Assembly: GCF_002837145.1 (NCBI RefSeq)
Contig: NZ_NWMV01000019.1
Location: 32,571 to 96,570 of the forward strand
Length of the DNA: 64,000 nucleotides
DNA from: Macromonas nakdongensis
GTDB lineage: Bacteria > Pseudomonadota > Gammaproteobacteria > Burkholderiales > Burkholderiaceae_C
Direction of reading: 5' to 3'
The notes below the pieces were generated by a model that made no database searches, was not told where the DNA came from, and worked only from the letters and a program-made list of their open reading frames with translations. A program made the translations under genes and the position numbers. How positions within the stretch are numbered: the stretch's first letter is position 1; every line of letters begins with the position of its first letter. Positions 1 to 8,601 of the stretch are shown one piece after another.

Positions 1-1505
1 AGCCCGGCACCAACTACCAGATGCTGGTGGCCGTCAACGGCACCAACGTGACGGTGTCGGTGGCGGGCGTCAACTGGTTCACCTACACCTTCGCGCCGCG
101 CATCGTCGACGGCGAGGCGGTGCCGCTCAACCAGGGCATGGTTGGCTTTGCGCTGGACGGTGCCAAGGGCACGGTGGACAACTTCACCGTGCAGGTGCTG
201 CCGCCCGACCTGTCGCTGGACTACGTCAACACCTTCACCGGCAGCACGTCGCCCCAGATCTTCGAGCCGGCCACCGGCACCTGGTCGCTGGTCAGCGACC
301 GCTACAACGGCACCGCCGCGACCGGTAGCACCGCCCTCAGCCTGGCCGACCTGGGCCAGCCTCTGTCGGTGGACGCGTACCTGGAACTGGAGGCCAAGGT
401 GCGCACCGGCGCCATCGGGGGCATCGCGTTCGACGTCTATGGCAACAACGACTTCAAGTTCGTCGCCCTGGACGACGCGAACGACCGCGTCATCGTTGGA
501 CATGTGTCGCCCGAAGACGGTCTGCGCATCGACAAGACCTACGCCCGCACCTTGAGCGCCGGCACCGACTACGCGCTCAAGCTCGTGTTCAACGGTGCGT
601 CGGCCAGCATCTACGTGGGCGGTGCATTCGTCGGCACCCACAGCTTCAACTCCGCCCTGGTGGACGGGCAGTTCGGCCTCATGGTTCAGAACGGCAGTGC
701 CTCGTTCGACGACTTCCGCGTCCGCACCAACGACCCGGCCTTCGAAGGCTACGTGCCCGGCGCTTCGCTGGTGTCGGCACAGGGCGAGGCCGAGCATGCC
801 AAGGGCCAGCGCGTCACCCAGGAACAGGCCGAGGCCCTGCTGCAAGAAGCGCTGCGCCGCCTCAGCCTGACCGAAGACCCGGCGCTGCTCGCGGCCTTGG
901 CCGACGTCACCGTGCGCATCGACGACCTGGCCGGTGCCGAACTGGGCCGCTACGAAGACGGTGTCATCACCATCGACGTGAACGCTGCCGGCCACGGCTG
1001 GTTCGTGGACCACACCCCGGGCGACGACCGTGAGTTCGGCACCGATGGCCAGGCCACCGAAGGCGCGGCGACCACGCGCATGGACCTGCTCTCGGTGCTG
1101 GCGCACGAGTTGGGCCACGGTCTGGGGCTGGACCACGAGGACGGTGGCTGGATGGACGACACCTTGGCCACCGGCTCGCGCACCATGCTGCTGGACGACG
1201 GCGCACCGGCCCCGGCAGCGGGGCAGCCGGCCATGGCCGCGGCCGTGTCCACCTTCGGCGCCCCGGTGTTCGACATGCCCCTGCCGCCCACGCCGGCTCC
1301 GGCGGCCGAGGCGGTGGGGCTGCGCATCCTGTGGGACCAGCAAGCGCCCTCGGCGCACGTGGTGCCGCCGGCCGCCCGGGCCGCCTGGGTCAGCGACTTT
1401 GTGCAACACCTGGGGCAGAGCGAGTCTGCTCGCAACCCCAACGCCAGCTTGCGGGTGCAGTTGCCCGTGACGGTGGAGGCCGCACCGTCGGCCCGCGTGC
1501 TCTGA
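1..1505 (+). CDS. C-terminal part of a large exoprotein with lectin-like repeats and a matrixin-type protease domain (5' end outside window)
   Basis: The frame is open from the first base, so the gene begins upstream. Counting from the Met at position 21, two similar beta-rich units are seen: the end of one closing with VDNFTVQ and a full one (about residues 65-240) closing with FDDFRVR, the pattern of concanavalin/LamG-like jelly rolls. Next comes a region typical of matrixin-like modules in giant repeat proteins (GWFVDHTPGDD, then HELGHGLGLDH at 1104-1136), which is a complete metzincin zinc site HExxHxxGxxH. The last 110 residues are Ala/Pro-rich with no recognisable RTX nonapeptides or sorting signal. 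Such modules end large surface or secreted proteins. A strong terminator follows at once, and the five genes behind it look like export machinery, so this is probably their substrate (inference). Whether the protease is active, and whether it cleaves itself or a partner, cannot be told. Confidence 0.8.
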   Translation, partial: PGTNYQMLVAVNGTNVTVSVAGVNWFTYTFAPRIVDGEAVPLNQGMVGFALDGAKGTVDNFTVQVLPPDLSLDYVNTFTGSTSPQIFEPATGTWSLVSDRYNGTAATGSTALSLADLGQPLSVDAYLELEAKVRTGAIGGIAFDVYGNNDFKFVALDDANDRVIVGHVSPEDGLRIDKTYARTLSAGTDYALKLVFNGASASIYVGGAFVGTHSFNSALVDGQFGLMVQNGSASFDDFRVRTNDPAFEGYVPGASLVSAQGEAEHAKGQRVTQEQAEALLQEALRRLSLTEDPALLAALADVTVRIDDLAGAELGRYEDGVITIDVNAAGHGWFVDHTPGDDREFGTDGQATEGAATTRMDLLSVLAHELGHGLGLDHEDGGWMDDTLATGSRTMLLDDGAPAPAAGQPAMAAAVSTFGAPVFDMPLPPTPAPAAEAVGLRILWDQQAPSAHVVPPAARAAWVSDFVQHLGQSESARNPNASLRVQLPVTVEAAPSARVL

Positions 1506-1522
1506 ACCGGGCGCAGGGCTTG

Positions 1523-1570
1523 CGGCCCGTGTGCTGCCCCGCAGGGGGCGGTGCACGGGCCGTTTGTTTT
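1523..1570 (+). terminator. Rho-independent terminator after the exoprotein gene
   Basis: A perfect 9-bp stem (CGGCCCGTG at 1523-1531 with CACGGGCCG at 1554-1562) encloses a smaller CCCC/GGGG stem and is followed directly by TTTGTTTT. It starts 18 bases after the stop codon and separates the exoprotein transcript from the sapC-like gene, which therefore needs its own promoter within 1571-1682. Confidence 0.8.
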
Positions 1571-1682
1571 GCGCATTTCTAGGTCATATCTACGTTGCGC
1601 CCTCTTAGCATGGTTCAGACGGGAGGACTCGTCAGCGAAGTCAGCCTGCCATGTGTCCGCAACAACCCAGGAAAGGTTCGTC

Positions 1683-2486
1683 ATGAGCACGCAAATGTTG
1701 ATCTATGAAACCGCATTTCCCGTGTCGGCCCGTCGCCACGCCAATTGGTGTGTGGAGGCCGGGGGCGACTACGCCTTCAGTCGCAAGGTGAATTCGGTGC
1801 CCCTGATGGCGGTGGAATTCCCACCCGCGGCCAGCGAGTACGCGATTGTTTTCGCTGGCGCTGGCGAGAGCATCATGCCGGTCGTCATCCTGGGCATGCG
1901 CGGCAACGAAAATGTTTACCTCGATGCCGAGGGCGGCTGGAAGGGCAAATACATCCCCGCCTTCATCCGCCGCTACCCCTTCATTTTTTCCAGCGACAGC
2001 GACGGCAAGACCCTGACGCTGTGCATCGATGAAGCCTTCAAAGGCTTCAATCAGGCCGGGCGGGGCGAACGCCTGTTCAACGAGGAGGGCCAGCCGACCC
2101 CCTACGTCGACAACGTCCTCAAATTCCTGCAGAACTACCAGGTGCAGTTCCAGCGCACCCAGGCCTTCTGCCGCAAGCTCAAGGAATTGGATCTGCTCGA
2201 GTCCATGCAAGCTTCTGTCACCCTGCCTGGAGGGGAGAAACTCGCCCTCACCGGGTTCATGGCCGTCGATCGCAAGCGCCTCAAGGCCTTGTCGGGCGAG
2301 GCCCTGAGCGACTTGGTGCGCACCGACGAGATGGAGTTGATCTACCTCCACCTGGAGTCCATCCGCAACTTTTCCAGCGTGCGCGAACGGTTGGTGGTCA
2401 TCCCAGGGGGCAACGCCGACACGGCGCCTGCGGCGAGTGCGGAGGTGGCCGCTGCAAAAAAGTCCGGGCAGCAGGCCGCGGCCTGA
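1683..2486 (+). CDS. SapC family protein
   Basis: This 267-residue protein matches the SapC family along its whole length. It has the family's opening (a Met-x-x-Gln-rich start, then HANWCVEAGGDYAFSR), the SVPLMAVEFPPAASEYAIVF block, and GGWKGKYIPAFIRRYPFIFS. The ATG at 1683 is chosen because an AGGAAAGG ribosome site lies just upstream and the family's N-terminus begins there; the frame stays open for 44 more codons upstream. The protein has no signal peptide or membrane helix and ends in an Ala-rich tail. In Campylobacter fetus sapC lies beside the sapDEF type I transporter genes that export the S-layer protein, so finding SapC next to a giant exoprotein and adaptor genes fits an export role. 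The molecular function of SapC is unknown. Confidence 0.85.
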   Translation: MSTQMLIYETAFPVSARRHANWCVEAGGDYAFSRKVNSVPLMAVEFPPAASEYAIVFAGAGESIMPVVILGMRGNENVYLDAEGGWKGKYIPAFIRRYPFIFSSDSDGKTLTLCIDEAFKGFNQAGRGERLFNEEGQPTPYVDNVLKFLQNYQVQFQRTQAFCRKLKELDLLESMQASVTLPGGEKLALTGFMAVDRKRLKALSGEALSDLVRTDEMELIYLHLESIRNFSSVRERLVVIPGGNADTAPAASAEVAAAKKSGQQAAA

Positions 2487-2571
2487 ACGGCCACGCCCAA
2501 CCCGTGCGCCGCGGACCCGCCTGAGGCGGCGGGCGCGACGCAGCTCCAGGCTTTTTTGCGCCTAGCTGCCG

Positions 2572-4449
2572 ATGTCAAACACCGCCTCCATCCACTCCCT
2601 GGTCCAAGAGGACCGCAGCCGGGCCGAGTCCGCGGCTTGGGCGCATTTCACCGCGCCCACCCACGCCGGGGACTTCACCAACAGCTGGCTGGGCATCCTC
2701 TGCGCGCAAATCCACCTGGCGCAAGGGGCCTTGCTCTTGTTGCGTGCCACGGATGGGGCGGACGATGGCAGCTACCTGGCCGCCGCGGTGTGGCCCGATG
2801 CGTCCAGGCCTATGCAGTACCTGGTGCCGGCCGCCACCAAAGCCCTGCGGGACCAGGCGGGCACCGTGGTGGCCCAGGACGGTGTTTCGCCGCCGAACCG
2901 GGGGCAGGCGGTGCACATCGCGTACCCGATCGAGGTGTCGGGCGTGCTATTCGGCGCGGTGGTGGTGCACCTGTCCCCTTGTGCCGATGCCGAACTGCAG
3001 CAGGCCCTGCGCCTGGTCCACTGGGGCACCGCCTGGCTGGTGGACCACTTCCGCCAACAGCAGCAGGCCTTGCAGCAACAGCGTTTCGACCGGTTGACCC
3101 TCGTCGCCGATGCCCTGGCCACCGCCATGGAGGCACCGTTGCTGGCGCATTCGGCCACCGCCGTGGTCAACATGCTGGCCTCCCGTCTGCAGTGCGACCG
3201 GGTCAGCCTCGGGCTGGACCGGGACGGCGAGGCCGAAGTGCTCGTCATTTCCCACACCGCCACCTTCGACCGCCGCACCAACCTTGTTCGCCTGCTGGGC
3301 GATGCCATGGACGAGGTGCTGGACCTCGACCTGACCATGGTCTACCCGCCCCCCGATGGCGACGAACTCGGCCTGCTGGCCCATGCCGCGCTGGCGCGTG
3401 AGGCGCAGGTCGCGGCCATTTGCTCCGTGCCGTTGGTGAGCGAGGGGCAAGCGCTGGGGGTTGTCACGTTCGAGCGCACCGCCGGCCCCCCCTTCGATGC
3501 CGCCGCCACCGACGTGTGCCGGGCGCTGGGGTTGGCCCTCGGGCCGGTGGTGGCGCTCAAACAGTCCAGCGAAAGAAGCGTGGTCCAACGCCTGATCGAG
3601 CGTGGGCAGGAGGCCCAGCGCGTTTTGTTTGGGCCGCGCCATCCGGGGGCCAAGCTGATCGCGCTGTCCTTGTGCCTGGTATTGCTGGTGTTCAGCGTGG
3701 TGTCGGGGGACTACCGGGTGTCCGCCCGCACGGTGGTGGAGGGTGCGGTGCAGCGTGCCGCCGTGGCGCCTTTCAACGGCTACGTCGTGGAAAGCCTGGT
3801 CCGCGCCGGCGACACGGTCCGCCGCGGGCAGGTGCTGGCCCGGCTGGACGACAAAGACTTGCTGCTGGAGCAGACCCGCTGGTCTGCCGAGCTGCAACAA
3901 CTGCAGGGCAAGCAGCGCCAGGCCATGGCGGTGCAGGACCGCGCGGCCTGGATGCAGGCCCAGGCCCAGGCCCAGCAGGCCCGGGCCCAGCTCTCCCTGG
4001 TCCAGGGACGGCTGGAGCGGGCCAGCCTGACTGCACCGTTCGATGGCATCGTCGTCTCCGGCGATCTCAGCCAGTTGCTGGGCACCCCGGTCGAGCAGGG
4101 CAAGGTCTTGTTCGAGGTGGCGCCGCTGGACGCCTACCGCGTCATCCTGGAGGTGGACGAGCGCGACATCGCCGACCTGAGTCCCGGGCAACGCGGCGAT
4201 ATGGTGCTCTCCGGTTTGCCTGGGCAGGCCCTGCCGTTCACCGTCAAGCAGATCACCCCGGTCACTTCGACACAGGACGGACGCAACCTTTTTCGGGTGG
4301 AGGCCCAGGTGGACGCCGCTTCCGACCGCTTGCGTCCCGGCATGGAGGGGGTGGGCAAGGTCGGTGTCGGCGAACGGCGCCTGATCTGGATCTGGACCCA
4401 CGGCCTGATGGACTGGCTGCGCCTGGCCTTCTGGAACTGGATGCCATGA
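2572..4449 (+). CDS. GAF domain - membrane helix - HlyD-like adaptor fusion
   Basis: The 625-residue protein has three parts. Residues 1-355 are soluble, with a GAF-like fold at about 180-340. One hydrophobic helix follows at about 361-379 (KLIALSLCLVLLVFSVVSG). The rest is an HlyD/membrane-fusion module: a lipoyl half (APFNGYVVESLVRAGDTVRRGQVLARLDD), a short Gln/Ala-rich helical hairpin at about 440-480, the second lipoyl half (LTAPFDGIVVSGDL) and a beta-barrel. The topology is therefore a cytoplasmic sensor-like domain and a periplasmic adaptor. The gap from the sapC-like gene is 85 bases with no clear Shine-Dalgarno. The stop overlaps the next start (ATGA). The helical hairpin is much shorter than in HlyD or AcrA, so contact with a TolC-type tunnel is doubtful. 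A GAF domain on an adaptor is unusual and may gate export in response to a ligand; that is inference. Confidence 0.8.
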   Translation: MSNTASIHSLVQEDRSRAESAAWAHFTAPTHAGDFTNSWLGILCAQIHLAQGALLLLRATDGADDGSYLAAAVWPDASRPMQYLVPAATKALRDQAGTVVAQDGVSPPNRGQAVHIAYPIEVSGVLFGAVVVHLSPCADAELQQALRLVHWGTAWLVDHFRQQQQALQQQRFDRLTLVADALATAMEAPLLAHSATAVVNMLASRLQCDRVSLGLDRDGEAEVLVISHTATFDRRTNLVRLLGDAMDEVLDLDLTMVYPPPDGDELGLLAHAALAREAQVAAICSVPLVSEGQALGVVTFERTAGPPFDAAATDVCRALGLALGPVVALKQSSERSVVQRLIERGQEAQRVLFGPRHPGAKLIALSLCLVLLVFSVVSGDYRVSARTVVEGAVQRAAVAPFNGYVVESLVRAGDTVRRGQVLARLDDKDLLLEQTRWSAELQQLQGKQRQAMAVQDRAAWMQAQAQAQQARAQLSLVQGRLERASLTAPFDGIVVSGDLSQLLGTPVEQGKVLFEVAPLDAYRVILEVDERDIADLSPGQRGDMVLSGLPGQALPFTVKQITPVTSTQDGRNLFRVEAQVDAASDRLRPGMEGVGKVGVGERRLIWIWTHGLMDWLRLAFWNWMP

Positions 4450-6599
4450 GCCACCAGGCCCCGGTCACGAGCAATGCCTGGCACCGGGTGGCCGGCTTGA
4501 AGCCCCGCCTGCGTTCGCAAGCCCGTTTGTACCGGCACCGCTACCGCGACGAGGTCTGGTACCTGCTGCAAGACCCCGCCACGGGTCGCGTCCACCGCTT
4601 CACCCCGGCGGCCCGCCTGCTGATCGCGGCCATGGACGGGCGCCGCACCGTCGACCAGTTGTGGGAGCTAGCCAACCGCCATCTGGACGATGAGGCCCCC
4701 ACCCAGGACGAGGTGATTCAACTCCTGGGCCAATTGCACGCGGCCGATCTGCTGCAAAGCAACGCCACGCCCGACGCCGCCGAGTTGTTCCAGCGCGGTG
4801 AGCGCGAGAGCAAAACCCGGCGTCGCCGGTCTTGGAGCAACCCCATGGCCTTGCGCCTGCCGCTGTGGGACCCCGATGTCTTCTTGGAGCGCACCCGGGC
4901 CCTGGCCGGTCCGCTCTGGGGGCGTTGGGGGGCCCTGTTGTGGGTGGCGGTGGTGTTGCCGGCCCTGCTCCTGTTGCCGGCGCATTGGACCGCGCTCACC
5001 CACAATTTCAGCGACCGTGTGCTCGCCGTGGACAACCTCCTGCTGTTGTGGCTGGTGTTTCCCGCCCTCAAGGCCCTCCACGAACTGGGGCATGCCTACG
5101 CCACCAAGGTGGGGGGCGGCGAGGTGCACGACATGGGGCTCATGTTCCTGGTGCTGATGCCCGTTCCCTATGTGGAAGCCTCGGCGGCCACGGTGTTCCG
5201 GTCCAAGACCCAGCGGGCCGTGGTGGGGGCCGCCGGCATGCTGGTGGAATTGTTCGTGGCCGCCCTGGCGTTTTACCTCTGGCTCCTGGTCGAACCGGGC
5301 GTGTGGCGGGCCATCCTGTTCAACGTGATGCTGGTGGCGGGCGTGTCCACCCTGGTCTTCAACGGCAATCCCTTGTTGCGCTACGACGCTTACTACATCC
5401 TGGTGGACCTGATCGAGATGCCCAACCTGGCCCAGCGTTCCCTGCGGTATTGGGCCTACGTGTTCGAGCGCCATGTGTTGCGCCTGTCCGATGTCGAACC
5501 GCCGGTGCATGCCGCTGGCGAGCGGGTTTGGCTGCTCTTTTACGGTGTGGCGTCCACGGTGTACCGGATCGTCATCACCGTCGCGATCGCGTTGTTCATC
5601 GCGGGCGAATTTTTCTTCATTGGGGTGTTGCTGGCCTTCTGGGCCGTGTTCAGCATGGCTGGGTTGCCGCTGTTCAAGGGCCTGCGCTACCTGTTCACCA
5701 GCCCCCGTCTGGGGGGACAGCGCCGGCACGGCCTGACCCTGGTGGGGGGTGTGCTGGCCACCTTTTTGCTGTTCGTGTTGCTGGTGCCCGTGCCGTTCCG
5801 CTCTCAGGCCGAAGGCGTCGTCTGGCTGCCCGACGAGGCGGTGGTCCGTGCCGGCGGCAACGGTTTCGTCGAAACCTTGCTCGCCGAGCCCGGTGCGCGC
5901 GTGTCGGCGGGCGCGCCTTTGTTGCGTTTGCATGACCCGGCGCTGGACGCCGAGGTGGCCCTGGCCGAGGCCCGTCTGGCAGAAGCCGAGGCCAATTACC
6001 ACGCCCAGTTCGCGATCGACCCTGGCCAGGCGGCGGTGCTGCGCGAGCGCGTCTGGGCCGAACAGGCGGCCCTGGCCCGGGAGCGGGAGCGCGCCGCGGC
6101 CATGCTCGTGCTGTCCCGCGGGCAGGGCACTTTTCACCTGCCGCGGGCCCAGGATGCCCCCGGGCGCTACTACCGCAAGGGCGAAATCGTGGGCTACGTG
6201 ACCGACCGCCCGCCCGACGTGGCTCGGGTCGTTGTCACCCAGGCCGAGGTCGACGTGGTGCGCCAAGCCACCCGCCATGTCGAGGTGCGGCTCGCGCATG
6301 GCCTGGCCCAGGTCATCGAGGGCCGCCTGGTGCGCGAGGTGCCCGCCGGCGATCAGCGCCTGCCCAGTCCAGCCTTGTCGGTGACGGGGGGAGGGCGCAT
6401 CACCGTCGACCCGAAGGACCCCCAGGGCACCAAGACCCTGGAGCGCCTGTTCCAGTTCGACGTGCAGCTCGACCACCCGCAACGCCTTTACCTCTTTGGC
6501 CAGCGTGTGCACGTCCGTTTTGAGCACGATTGGGAGCCGCTGGCCGTCCAGTGGTTCCGCACGGTCCGGCGGGTCTTCCTGTCGCATTTCCATGTCTAG
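4446..6599 (+). CDS. PqqD-like / M50 site-2-protease-like membrane protein with C-terminal lipoyl (HlyD-like) domain
   Basis: The start (ATG 4446) overlaps the previous stop by four bases and gives 717 residues. Residues about 34-105 resemble a PqqD-like winged helix, the leader-binding fold of many peptide-maturation systems (a YLLQDPATGRVHRFTP strand pair, then helices containing DGRRTVDQLW and LLGQLHAADLL). About seven hydrophobic segments follow. The first zinc motif of M50 proteases, HELGHA, is at 212-217. The second block, NPLLRYDAYYILVDL, puts the third metal-ligand Asp at about 314; most relatives read FDGYY here. From about residue 466 a lipoyl/HlyD-like half follows (GGNGFVETLLAEPGARVSAGAPLLRL) with a helical stretch and a barrel. 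M50-lipoyl fusions are known near secretion and bacteriocin genes. I infer that it binds an N-terminal region of the exported protein and either cleaves it or passes it on. Confidence 0.8.
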   Translation: MSHQAPVTSNAWHRVAGLKPRLRSQARLYRHRYRDEVWYLLQDPATGRVHRFTPAARLLIAAMDGRRTVDQLWELANRHLDDEAPTQDEVIQLLGQLHAADLLQSNATPDAAELFQRGERESKTRRRRSWSNPMALRLPLWDPDVFLERTRALAGPLWGRWGALLWVAVVLPALLLLPAHWTALTHNFSDRVLAVDNLLLLWLVFPALKALHELGHAYATKVGGGEVHDMGLMFLVLMPVPYVEASAATVFRSKTQRAVVGAAGMLVELFVAALAFYLWLLVEPGVWRAILFNVMLVAGVSTLVFNGNPLLRYDAYYILVDLIEMPNLAQRSLRYWAYVFERHVLRLSDVEPPVHAAGERVWLLFYGVASTVYRIVITVAIALFIAGEFFFIGVLLAFWAVFSMAGLPLFKGLRYLFTSPRLGGQRRHGLTLVGGVLATFLLFVLLVPVPFRSQAEGVVWLPDEAVVRAGGNGFVETLLAEPGARVSAGAPLLRLHDPALDAEVALAEARLAEAEANYHAQFAIDPGQAAVLRERVWAEQAALARERERAAAMLVLSRGQGTFHLPRAQDAPGRYYRKGEIVGYVTDRPPDVARVVVTQAEVDVVRQATRHVEVRLAHGLAQVIEGRLVREVPAGDQRLPSPALSVTGGGRITVDPKDPQGTKTLERLFQFDVQLDHPQRLYLFGQRVHVRFEHDWEPLAVQWFRTVRRVFLSHFHV

Positions 6600-8601
6600 A
6601 GCCTTGTCCCATTCCAGCCGGGTGGATCGGGTCCTGCGCCCCTTCCCCGAACGGGCCGAGGCCGTGCCCGGCTGGCACGACCGCCTGGCCCAGTCTCTCT
6701 ATGCCCACGCCGTGGCCCCGTGGCCGGCCCTGGTGCGCCAGGGCTCGGGGTGCTACCGCGACATCCTGCACACGGTGCGCGAGCACGAAGCCGGGCTGCA
6801 CAGCCTCAGCGATGCCGAATTGCAGCAACGCCTGCAAGATCTGCGGCCCCAACTGCGCCGCCAGGGCCATGCGCTGCAGCCCGTGGGGGCCTGCTTCGCC
6901 GTGTTGCGGGAGGCCTCGCACCGCCTCTTGGGGCGCCGGCATTTCGACACCCAGCTGATGGGGGCCTGGGCCTTGTTGCAGGGGCGGTTGGTGGAGATGG
7001 CCACCGGCGAGGGCAAGACCCTCACCGCGGCGCTGGCGGCCTGCACCGCGGCGCTGGCCGGCCAGCCGGTGCACGTCGTCACCGTCAACGACTACCTGGC
7101 CCACCGCGATGCCGAGGAAATGGCCCCGCTCTACCGTTTCGCCGGCCTCAGCGTGGGTTGCGTGGTGCAGGGCATGTCGCCCCAGGCCCGCCGCGAAGCC
7201 TACGCCCAGCCACTGACCTACTGCACCAACAAGGAGCTGGCCTTCGATTACCTGCGCGACCGCGTCGCCCTGGGCGATCGGGAGGGCAGCCTGCACCTGG
7301 CCCTGGAAAAGATCGGTGGCGCTGCCCAGCAGCGGTCACTGGTGCTGCGCGGTCTGCATTTCGCCATCGTGGACGAGGCCGACAGCGTGTTCATCGACGA
7401 GGCCCGCACGCCCCTGATCCTGTCGGCCAGCGGCCCGCAGGGTGAAACCGCCGACAACTGCCGACGTGCGCTCGAATTGGCCGAACTGCTGGAGCTCCAC
7501 GAGGATTTCCGGCTGGATGCCCGCACCCGCCAGGTTCGGCTGTGTCCCCAGGCCATCGACAAGGTCGACGCTTTCGCCGAACCGCTGGGCGGGGTGTGGA
7601 CCTCCCGGCGCGGCCGGGAGGAGCTGGTGCGCCAAGCCTTGAGTGCCCTCCACCTGTTTCACCGCGACGAGCATTACGTCGTGGCCGACGGCAAGGTGCA
7701 GATCGTGGACGAATCGACGGGGCGCATCCTGCCCGACCGGAGTTGGGAGCGTGGCCTGCACCAGATGATCGAAACCAAGGAGGGTTGCGAGCCCACCAGC
7801 GAACGCAAGACCCTGGCGCGCATCACCTACCAGCGTCTGTTCCAGCGCTACCTGTTGCTCAGTGGCATGAGCGGAACTGCCCGGGAGGTGGCCCCCGAAA
7901 TTCGGACCGTGTACGGCCTGGACGTGGCCGTCATCCCCTTGCACCGGCCTTTGGCCCGCAGGCACGAAGCCCCGCGTCTGTTTGCCACCCCGGCCGACAA
8001 GTGGCAGGCCGTGGCCGATGCGGCCGCCGGCCTGGCACAGCAACAGGGCCGGCCCGTCCTCATCGGCACGCGTTCGGTCAAGGCCTCGGAAACCATCAGC
8101 GCGGTGCTGACGGCGCGCGGTCTGCCGCATGCCTTGCTCAACGCCAAACAAGACCAGTTCGAGGCCGCCGTGATCGCCCTGGCTGGGCAGGCCGGGCGCA
8201 TCACCGTCGCCACCAACATGGCCGGCCGCGGCACCGACATCCGCCTGAGCCCCGACACCTTGTCGCCTGGCGGCCTGCACGTCATCTTGACGGAGTACCA
8301 CGAATCCGCGCGCATCGACCGCCAGTTGTATGGCCGTTGCGGCCGGCAGGGCGACCCCGGCAGTTGTTCGGTCTTCGTGTCACTGGAAGATGAAATTTTT
8401 TCCCTCCATACACCCTGGGCCCGCGCTTGGGTGGACACTTGGCTGCGGCAGGGGCGTGCCTTGCCCGCCTGGGCCATTGACGGCCTGCGACGGCTGGCGC
8501 AATGGCAGGCGGAACGCAAAAATGTCGGCATCCGCCGCCAGAACCTGAAGGTGGATCGGCAGCTCGACCAAGTGCTTTCGTTTTCCGGGAGACAACCATG
8601 A
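6592..8601 (+). CDS. SecA-like translocation ATPase lacking the C-terminal third
   Basis: The start ATG overlaps the upstream stop by 8 bases and gives 669 residues, against about 900 for housekeeping SecA. The order of SecA is kept: first nucleotide domain with Walker A GEGKT (Lys142) and the HVVTVNDYLAHRDAE block, DEAD-type box D261-E-A-D with VFIDEARTPLILS, a preprotein cross-linking domain, and the second nucleotide domain with NMAGRGTDIRL and GRCGRQGDPG. The protein ends shortly after the start of the helical scaffold (RKNVGIRRQNLKVDRQLDQ). The helical wing, the two-helix finger that contacts SecY and the zinc-binding tail are absent. All ATPase motifs are intact, so this looks like an active motor adapted to another partner rather than a decayed copy. 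The housekeeping secA is expected elsewhere. Overlap with both neighbours indicates tight co-translation. Confidence 0.85.
   Translation: MSRALSHSSRVDRVLRPFPERAEAVPGWHDRLAQSLYAHAVAPWPALVRQGSGCYRDILHTVREHEAGLHSLSDAELQQRLQDLRPQLRRQGHALQPVGACFAVLREASHRLLGRRHFDTQLMGAWALLQGRLVEMATGEGKTLTAALAACTAALAGQPVHVVTVNDYLAHRDAEEMAPLYRFAGLSVGCVVQGMSPQARREAYAQPLTYCTNKELAFDYLRDRVALGDREGSLHLALEKIGGAAQQRSLVLRGLHFAIVDEADSVFIDEARTPLILSASGPQGETADNCRRALELAELLELHEDFRLDARTRQVRLCPQAIDKVDAFAEPLGGVWTSRRGREELVRQALSALHLFHRDEHYVVADGKVQIVDESTGRILPDRSWERGLHQMIETKEGCEPTSERKTLARITYQRLFQRYLLLSGMSGTAREVAPEIRTVYGLDVAVIPLHRPLARRHEAPRLFATPADKWQAVADAAAGLAQQQGRPVLIGTRSVKASETISAVLTARGLPHALLNAKQDQFEAAVIALAGQAGRITVATNMAGRGTDIRLSPDTLSPGGLHVILTEYHESARIDRQLYGRCGRQGDPGSCSVFVSLEDEIFSLHTPWARAWVDTWLRQGRALPAWAIDGLRRLAQWQAERKNVGIRRQNLKVDRQLDQVLSFSGRQP

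Noticed and set aside
2517..2529. CCGCC-TGA-GGCGG hairpin and a T6 run before the GAF-HlyD gene
   Set aside because: The T run is more than 20 bases from the stem, so this is not a rho-independent terminator.
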